From positions 44,609 to 108,608 of the forward strand of contig CACYSQ010000005.1 of the NCBI GenBank assembly GCA_902777125.1: 64,000 bases of DNA. The letters run 5' to 3'. The notes beneath the pieces were generated by a model. It did not search any database. It was not told where the DNA came from and saw nothing but the letters and a program-made list of their open reading frames with translations. The position numbers and the translations under genes are program-made. Within the stretch, counting starts at the first letter, position 1. Every line of letters starts with the position of its first letter. The stretch comes from Ruminococcus flavefaciens. Lineage in GTDB: Bacteria; Bacillota; Clostridia; Oscillospirales; Ruminococcaceae. Positions 59,158 to 64,000 of this stretch are shown here, in pieces.

Positions 59158-60231
59158 ATGGCAATTGAAATTAACAGAATCCTTGATGAGGTCCGCCTTC
59201 TCGGCTGTTCAGACCTTCATTTCACTAACGGTATCGCCCCTGTTGTACGTCTCAACGGTACCCTCAGAACAATGCGTTCACAGTATCCGGAAATGGACGA
59301 GGAGGAAATACTCAATATCGTCAACCAGATGACTAACGACGCTCAGCAGACCAGCGTTAACCAGCACCACGATACCGACTTCTCGTTCCAGACAAGAAGC
59401 GGCTACCGTCACCGTGTAAACGTATACTTCCAGAAGGGCAAGCCGGCTATCGCTATCCGTCTTCTCCGTAACGATATCCCGACTCTTGAGGACCTCGGAC
59501 TTCCTCCGATACTTCAGGATTTCGCAATGCGTCCGCGTGGACTCGTTCTTGTAACAGGTCCTACCGGTTCAGGTAAATCTACAACCCTTGCTGCGATGAT
59601 CGACTTCGTTAACCTCAACAGAAGTGCTCACGTCATCACAGTAGAGGACCCTATCGAGTATGTTCACGAGCATAAGAGATGTATGGTAAACCAGAGAGAG
59701 ATCGGCGACGACGTTCCGAGCTTCGCACTCGCTCTCCGTGCCGCTCTCCGTGAAGACCCCGATGTTATCCTCGTAGGAGAAATGCGTGACTTCGAGACCA
59801 TTCAGGCTGCCGTAACCGCTGCCGAGACCGGACACCTCGTACTGTCAACACTTCATACAACATCTGCCGCTGATACTATCAACCGTATCATCGACGTTTA
59901 CCCTGAGCACCAGCAGCAGCAGATCAGAACTCAGCTCGCTAACAACCTCGTAGGCGTTATCGCCCAGACCCTTATCCCGAAAAAGGACGGCACAGGACGT
60001 ATCGCTTGTATGGAGATCCTCAACTGTACTGACGCGGTTGCAGCTCAGATCCGTGATAACAAGATCCATCTTATCCAGTCCACTATCCAGACCGGTAAGC
60101 AGTTTGGTATGCTTAGTCTCGATATGGAGCTTGCTAAGTACGTTAAGAACAATATCATCACTGAGGTCGATGCTATCGACAAGTGCCAGGATAAGCAGGA
60201 ATTCTACCGCTTCCTCGCACAGCTTGGTTAA
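59158..60231 (+). CDS. pilT: Type IV pilus retraction ATPase
   Basis: 357 aa. Walker A GPTGSGKSTTLAAMI, EDPIEYVHEH, LVGEMRDFETI and LSTLHTTSA; the AIRLLRND and RTQLANNLVGVIAQ segments are typical of PilT. Implies retractile pili (twitching or DNA uptake). Gap of 15 bp from pilB. Confidence 0.95.
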   Translation: MAIEINRILDEVRLLGCSDLHFTNGIAPVVRLNGTLRTMRSQYPEMDEEEILNIVNQMTNDAQQTSVNQHHDTDFSFQTRSGYRHRVNVYFQKGKPAIAIRLLRNDIPTLEDLGLPPILQDFAMRPRGLVLVTGPTGSGKSTTLAAMIDFVNLNRSAHVITVEDPIEYVHEHKRCMVNQREIGDDVPSFALALRAALREDPDVILVGEMRDFETIQAAVTAAETGHLVLSTLHTTSAADTINRIIDVYPEHQQQQIRTQLANNLVGVIAQTLIPKKDGTGRIACMEILNCTDAVAAQIRDNKIHLIQSTIQTGKQFGMLSLDMELAKYVKNNIITEVDAIDKCQDKQEFYRFLAQLG

Positions 60232-60238
60232 TAATGAG

Positions 60239-60267
60239 CCGCAGGCGCAAATGCCTGCGGTTTTTTT
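60239..60267 (+). terminator. Terminator after pilT
   Basis: CCGCAGGC / GCCTGCGG stem, 6-base loop, then seven T. Confidence 0.92.
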
Positions 60268-60830
60268 GTCGGACCGGGAAAAGAGTGGGGGAGAGCTGTC
60301 CTTTTGGCATAATGCAGTAAGAAACAGGACCGTTTTTGAACAACATGACAAAAGAGTTTTGGCAATAAAAAACGAGCGTTAAAAATCACTGTAAATTATG
60401 AACAAAAATTGAAACCGGGTTTTGACACCTCCGAAAAATCAGTCAGTTTAAGAACGAGGTTTGAATACTGTTTAAGATTTAACCTTATTGTGAAAGTGCA
60501 TATTTTTTTTGAGGAGAATGTCAAAAGTGACCGGAATTCAGTTTCGGACGGCAGAGTATACACTTCGAGTGCAAAAATTACATATTGGTAACGCCAATAA
60601 TATCTCCTTCAAAATATACAAATCGTAGTCACTCTATGACGGCTGCAAATCCATATAGTGAGTATATTCCATTTTGTATAAGGAAATGTTAATAATACAT
60701 TATATAAATTAAGTGATTTTACCAGTTCACAGAACGTTGTGCATTTTGACGAAAACCGGTAAAATTTTGCCCTGATTTACCGTGCCTGTGTAGAAAGTCG
60801 CTTTTCTGCGACTAATTTTTTAGAAAACTG
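60268..60830. other. AT-rich gap without recognised genes
   Basis: About 560 bp, strongly A/T-rich. A 60-codon open frame at 60409 has no ribosome site and no pilin or other motif, so it is not called. Nothing else is recognised before the pilA promoter. Confidence 0.6.
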
Positions 60831-60859
60831 TTGACATTTTATGAATGAAGTGATATACT
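60831..60859 (+). promoter_or_regulatory. Promoter of pilA
   Basis: TTGACA (60831-60836), 17 bp, TATACT (60854-60859). Confidence 0.82.
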
Positions 60860-60865
60860 ATAATC

Positions 60866-61022
60866 ACAGGGAAGGGAAAGGGAGACAAACCCAAGGGCGA
60901 TAGACGCCGGGCACTCCGAAGGTGATGAGCCCCAGAGAACGAACCCGGAGATGAACCCTTGAAATCAAATCCCCGTACCTAAAAAACGAGTGGGGCGAAG
61001 AGCCCCGCACAAAAAATATTTT
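60866..61022 (+). promoter_or_regulatory. GC-rich structured leader of pilA, identity not assigned
   Basis: About 170 nt of untranslated leader, G/C-rich inside AT-rich surroundings. CAAGGG and CCCTTG can pair over about 75 nt. Inside, GGCG-ATAGA-CGCC and GGGC / GCCC hairpins, and competing CCGGG / CCCGG and CTCCG / CGGAG pairings, are possible. A GTGGGGC / GCCCCGC hairpin stands before the ribosome site. It resembles a regulatory or stabilising RNA, but I could not match a c-di-GMP or other riboswitch core. Confidence 0.5.
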
Positions 61023-61038
61023 AAAGGAGGTTTTCATT

Positions 61039-61623
61039 ATGAAAACTACAAAGAAAGGTTTCACCCTTATCGAGCTCATCGTTGTTATCGCTATCATCGG
61101 TGTTCTTGCAGCAATCCTCGTTCCTTCAATGCTTGGCTATGTAAGAAAGTCCAAGATCTCATCCGCTAACTCCACAGCTTCATCTGTACAGAAGGCTTTC
61201 GATGCTACTCTTACAGACTGTGACGCTAAGGGCATCAAGCTCGCTTACGAGGGTTGGCTCCTTCTCGACGATGGTAAGATCGAGGCTGCTATCTCTCTTA
61301 CAGCCGGCTCAGGCGGAAATGCTTCTTCACTCCTCTACAGCGGCGTAACAAACTACTTCGACAAGTTCAAGAAGGTTGAAGGCGCTTGCTACATCAAGGG
61401 CACAGCTTGTACAGCAGTTGTTGCTACAACAGACGGCAACTACATCGGAACATATCCTTCTGGTTACGTTGATGCTAAGGATTATAAGTCTCATGGCGAT
61501 CTCAACAGCGGTACTACAGGCGCAAAGCTTTCCAAGATTGTTAAGAGAATCACTGACGATAAAGGTGACGACGCGCCTGAGGTTGATGAAAACAACGCTC
61601 CTGCTGAAGGTTCTTGGAAATAA
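61039..61623 (+). CDS. pilA: Major type IV pilin
   Basis: 194 aa. Leader MKTTKKG cut before FTLIELIVVIAIIGVLAAILVPSMLGYVRKSK, with Glu5, the classic N-terminal helix. The mature protein is about 187 aa. Own promoter, long leader, very good AAAGGAGG site, own terminator, and codon use rich in GCT/GTT/TCC, all expected of an abundant product. The N-terminus is close to the Pil-type cellulose-adhesion proteins described in Ruminococcus albus, from memory. Confidence 0.93.
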   Translation: MKTTKKGFTLIELIVVIAIIGVLAAILVPSMLGYVRKSKISSANSTASSVQKAFDATLTDCDAKGIKLAYEGWLLLDDGKIEAAISLTAGSGGNASSLLYSGVTNYFDKFKKVEGACYIKGTACTAVVATTDGNYIGTYPSGYVDAKDYKSHGDLNSGTTGAKLSKIVKRITDDKGDDAPEVDENNAPAEGSWK

Positions 61624-61660
61624 TCTAAGTCTGATAAGCAGATCAAAACTAATTGAAAAT

Positions 61661-61692
61661 AAAAAACCTCTCTCTCTGAGAGAGGTTTTTTT
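61661..61692 (+). terminator. Terminator of pilA
   Basis: CCTCTCTC-TCT-GAGAGAGG with A6 before and T7 after; some read-through could feed the next gene. Confidence 0.9.
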
Positions 61693-61704
61693 ATGGAGTA
61701 AACT

Positions 61705-62862
61705 ATGGAACTTACGACTAAAATTATAAACGGCTTCCTCTGCCTCAGTGCGAGCGCTGCTATAGGCGCAGGCTGTATGTACCTCTATCACAAGGACAAA
61801 ATCAAAAGTGCCGGAGAGTACAAGCTCGTTGCCGAATGCGAGGATATCCTCAGCGATAACGGCATGGAGTTCCCTGACGGCGAAACAAAGGAGGAGGCAG
61901 CACTCAAGGGCTTCCTTGCTGCTTATAACGACCCCTATACCTATTATATATCGGCAAAGGCTGACGTTGAGCCCTACCTTAACTCAATCAACTCCGTTTC
62001 GTGCCTCGTCACCTGCGGCTACAAAGTCGGTCTGAACGGAAAGGGCGAGCTCTCTGTCATGTCGGTCAGCGCCGGAAGCGTTGCCGAAAAGCAGGGACTC
62101 AAGGTGGACGACGTTATTTTGCAGGTCGATGATATCTCCGTGGCTAATGACGGAATTGAGAAAACCGCGTTTGAGCTTTCCGGAAAGGAAGGTACGGTCA
62201 TGCACCTCGTTCTTCTTCGCGGCGGCGTTCGGACGGAGCTCGATTTCACCCGTGCGAACGATCTCGACCGCGGCGAAATGCCGGTAAATCCGAAGCTCAT
62301 CGACGATGTGCTGTATCTCCGTATCCCTGCCTTTGATAACTCGACTCCGGCTTATCTCACGGGTATCCTCAAGGAGTATGAGGGAAAGTACAGCAAGATG
62401 ATCTTTGATGTCCGCGATAACCCCGGAGGTTACGCTGCGGGAGCGATAGGCTGTGCGGACTTCTTTGTCGGAAATGCGACCGTAACGAGCTACTATAATA
62501 ATGGTAAGGTCGAGAACGACGACCTTTTTGCTTCCGATACCGATATCAAGGTGCCGACCGTTGTTCTCATCAACGAGATAACGGCGAGCTGCGGCGAGAC
62601 CTTTGCGGCTCTCATGAAGCAGTACGGCGATGACGTTACCCTTGTCGGCAAGAATACCTTCGGAAAGGGAATTTTCCAGCGTGAGGCAGAGCTGAGCAAC
62701 GGCGGAACTCTCCACTACACTGCTGGCTACTACACTGTCGGCGACTGGGAGTGCTATCAGGGCAAGGGAATCGCACCTGATACTGAGGTCGAAATGGACC
62801 GTTCGCTCATAGGCACGGACGATGATGTACAGCTCAGTAAAGCGCTGAAGCTCTTGGGATAA
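61705..62862 (+). CDS. S41-family C-terminal processing protease (CtpA-like)
   Basis: 385 aa. One N-terminal membrane anchor (ASAAIGAGCMYLYH), a PDZ domain (about residues 115-185, SVAEKQGLKVDDVILQVDD) and the S41 domain with DVRDNPGGY, NEITASCGETFAALM (nucleophile Ser) and NTFGKGIFQ (general-base Lys). It acts outside the membrane. Position between two pilin genes suggests a role in pilin or adhesin maturation or turnover, by context only. GGAG before ATG 61705, 12 bp after the pilA terminator. Confidence 0.88.
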   Translation: MELTTKIINGFLCLSASAAIGAGCMYLYHKDKIKSAGEYKLVAECEDILSDNGMEFPDGETKEEAALKGFLAAYNDPYTYYISAKADVEPYLNSINSVSCLVTCGYKVGLNGKGELSVMSVSAGSVAEKQGLKVDDVILQVDDISVANDGIEKTAFELSGKEGTVMHLVLLRGGVRTELDFTRANDLDRGEMPVNPKLIDDVLYLRIPAFDNSTPAYLTGILKEYEGKYSKMIFDVRDNPGGYAAGAIGCADFFVGNATVTSYYNNGKVENDDLFASDTDIKVPTVVLINEITASCGETFAALMKQYGDDVTLVGKNTFGKGIFQREAELSNGGTLHYTAGYYTVGDWECYQGKGIAPDTEVEMDRSLIGTDDDVQLSKALKLLG

Positions 62863-62911
62863 TGCACAATGCCCGGAAAGAAAATTTGGTGAAAAACCTG
62901 CAAACTTTTTA

Positions 62912-62940
62912 TTGACAAACTGTGAATAATTTGCTATAAT
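62912..62940 (+). promoter_or_regulatory. Promoter of the last pilin gene
   Basis: TTGACA (62912-62917), 17 bp, TATAAT (62935-62940). Confidence 0.88.
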
Positions 62941-62978
62941 ATATATGAACAGCTATTAAAGTTATGGGGGTGTTGTTT

Positions 62979-63566
62979 ATGAAAACTAAAAAGGGTTTCT
63001 CCCTTATTGAAATGATCGTTGTTCTGGCAATTATTGGTATACTTATGGCTATCCTTGTTCCGACATGGAGCTATTTCATCATGCGTGCGAACGTGAGGTC
63101 TCAGAATAATTACTCTAAGGTAATTTTCAATGCTGCCCAGACTCAGGCTACCCGTGAGAAGTTCTATGAGCATGATAATTATGTTATCGCCAACGATACG
63201 ACAAAGACTGTTGCAGAACGTGATAACGCGAAAAAAGCACTTTTTGTAGGCGCTGATGAAGACTTTTACATCTATTGGAACGGCCGCAAGGGCTTCCTGC
63301 TTTTAGCTGACGGCGAAACAATAGATACGACTGTTACTCCTGATAAGCAGGAAAAAGTAGATGCGTTTGTGAAAGGCATCAATAAGGTGTTCTCACATTC
63401 GCAGGAGACTGTTTATAAGGTCTACATCAAGGACTACAAGGTCATTTCTGTATGCTCCGGGCGTTCCGAGGGCACAGAGAGCATTGGCTCCTTCCCTGAG
63501 ATTCAGGAGGGCAGAAGCAGCGGAAAGACCGTTCAGACCTTTGATATGGATTCTATCAAGCACTAA
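62979..63566 (+). CDS. Type IV prepilin, second pilin type
   Basis: 195 aa. Leader MKTKKG cut before FSLIEMIVVLAIIGILMAILVPTWSYFIMRANVRS, with Glu5. The helix is close to that of pilA, but the globular part differs (Tyr/Asp-rich, FYIYWNGRKGFLLLADGE). Monocistronic, with its own promoter and terminator. ATG 62979 is preferred, with GGGGG about 9 bp upstream; ATG 62964 would add five residues before the leader. Could be an alternative major or a minor pilin. Confidence 0.88.
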   Translation: MKTKKGFSLIEMIVVLAIIGILMAILVPTWSYFIMRANVRSQNNYSKVIFNAAQTQATREKFYEHDNYVIANDTTKTVAERDNAKKALFVGADEDFYIYWNGRKGFLLLADGETIDTTVTPDKQEKVDAFVKGINKVFSHSQETVYKVYIKDYKVISVCSGRSEGTESIGSFPEIQEGRSSGKTVQTFDMDSIKH

Positions 63567-63577
63567 TAGAATGATCC

Positions 63578-63604
63578 AAGAGGACCGTCAGGTCCTCTTT
63601 TTTA
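63578..63604 (+). terminator. Terminator of the last pilin gene
   Basis: AGAGGACC-GTCA-GGTCCTCT followed by TTTTT. Confidence 0.92.
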
Positions 63605-63671
63605 TGCCCAGAAGCGTTTGATGTGCAAAGTTTTAAACATAATATTGTGGGCAATGTTGAAAAGTTTCTGC

Positions 63672-63700
63672 TTGACATTTCCAAAAATGCGTGATATAAT
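63672..63700 (+). promoter_or_regulatory. rRNA-type promoter 1
   Basis: TTGACA (63672-63677), 17 bp, TATAAT (63695-63700): perfect consensus. Confidence 0.88.
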
Positions 63701-63775
63701 AAATAAGTCGCCCGGGGAGAGGACAAGAACCGGGAGGCACACAGAAAAAAGTTTTGAAAAAGATGAAAAAAGTGC

Positions 63776-63804
63776 TTGACAAAACTGAAAAGCTGTGATA
63801 TAAT
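63776..63804 (+). promoter_or_regulatory. rRNA-type promoter 2
   Basis: TTGACA (63776-63781), 17 bp, TATAAT (63799-63804), 104 bp after promoter 1 with the same spacing, as in tandem rrn promoters. Confidence 0.9.
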
Positions 63805-63810
63805 ATTAAA

Positions 63811-64000
63811 GCTGTCTCACGAGAGACAGTGAAAAACGGTAACTTGAAAATTGAACAATGCTAAGAAAAAAGTAACGACCCTTGAGATTCCTTACGAGAG
63901 TAAGGGAAGTCAAGTAAGAAGACTTAAAAACGCAGTAATAACGCAAGCGTTATTGAACAGGATTAGATATTTAGGACGATAGTCTTAACTATACAATTTA
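63811..64000 (+). other. Leader of a probable rRNA operon (16S gene just beyond the window)
   Basis: Begins with a CTGTCTC-ACGA-GAGACAG hairpin, then AACTTGAAAATTGAACAATG, a boxA-like leader phrase typical of clostridial rrn leaders and spacers, and several small stems up to the window end. No ORF. The 16S start itself is not inside the window, so this is inference. Confidence 0.68.

Noticed and set aside
60409-60591. 60-codon open frame before pilA
   Set aside because: No ribosome site, no motif, AT-rich composition like the surrounding gap.
1-64000. tRNA genes
   Set aside because: No cloverleaf with a GTTCRA T-loop was noticed in the intergenic gaps; a tRNA-scanning program would settle it.

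Overview
The window looks like chromosomal DNA of a gut or rumen Ruminococcus or close Oscillospiraceae relative. Supporting signs are dockerin-type modules on secreted proteins (an expansin and a D-Ala-D-Ala carboxypeptidase), a Cthe_2159-type carbohydrate-binding lipoprotein, a complete type IV pilus locus whose major pilin resembles Ruminococcus Pil-type adhesion proteins, the two-enzyme substitute for bifunctional PurH (stand-alone AICAR transformylase plus archaeal-type IMP cyclohydrolase), and low-GC Gram-positive controls (near-consensus sigma-A promoters, CIRCE, a LexA-type box). The genus is an inference from gene content, not from a marker gene.

Layout. 1-13 kb (+): purine genes purF (cut by the window edge), purM, purN, purO-type, purH-type and purD, interleaved with genes that have no obvious purine role (expansin, DUF3592-like membrane proteins, zinc-ribbon membrane proteins, lipoproteins). 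13.2-17 kb (+): a large disordered repeat protein and a TPR protein. 17-24.5 kb (-): carbohydrate-binding lipoprotein, CPBP protease, and nadB / dockerin-carboxypeptidase / nadC. 24.6-30 kb (+): a cassette behind a promoter with a LexA-like operator (coiled-coil protein, sigma-like protein, PLP decarboxylase, holB, ricT, queH), a small-RNA region, and a YbaK-type deacylase. 30-44 kb (-): a sulfur / 2-oxoacid block with aminotransferase, phenylacetate-CoA-ligase-type enzyme, four-subunit 2-oxoacid:ferredoxin oxidoreductase, LysR regulator, cysK, cystathionine lyase/synthase, methyltransferase and a sulfonate-type ABC importer. 44-47 kb: hsp20 with CIRCE, a Nudix hydrolase and asnB. 47.5-63.6 kb: type IV pilus locus. 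63.6-64 kb: tandem promoters and leader of what is probably an rRNA operon starting just past the window.

Most interesting system: the 30-44 kb block. Four promoters on the same strand carry the same 17-bp LysR-type box (TATAR-N7-YTATA). At three of them the box, an ATAGA subsite, a GTATTGGAC -35 region and the -10 lie at identical spacings. The LysR gene sits in the middle of the block. The fourth promoter leads into a 30-codon Cys-rich leader ORF followed by an intrinsic terminator, which looks like a cysteine-sensing attenuator in front of the methyltransferase-transsulfuration genes. This ties organosulfur import, cysteine metabolism and a ferredoxin-dependent 2-oxoacid / acyl-CoA module into one predicted regulon.

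A second notable feature is a dispersed set of REP-like elements (GTAG or GCAG followed by an imperfect palindrome, often in inverted pairs) in most intergenic gaps from 0.8 to 47.2 kb and absent from the pilus locus. Stem sequences differ between copies while remaining self-complementary.
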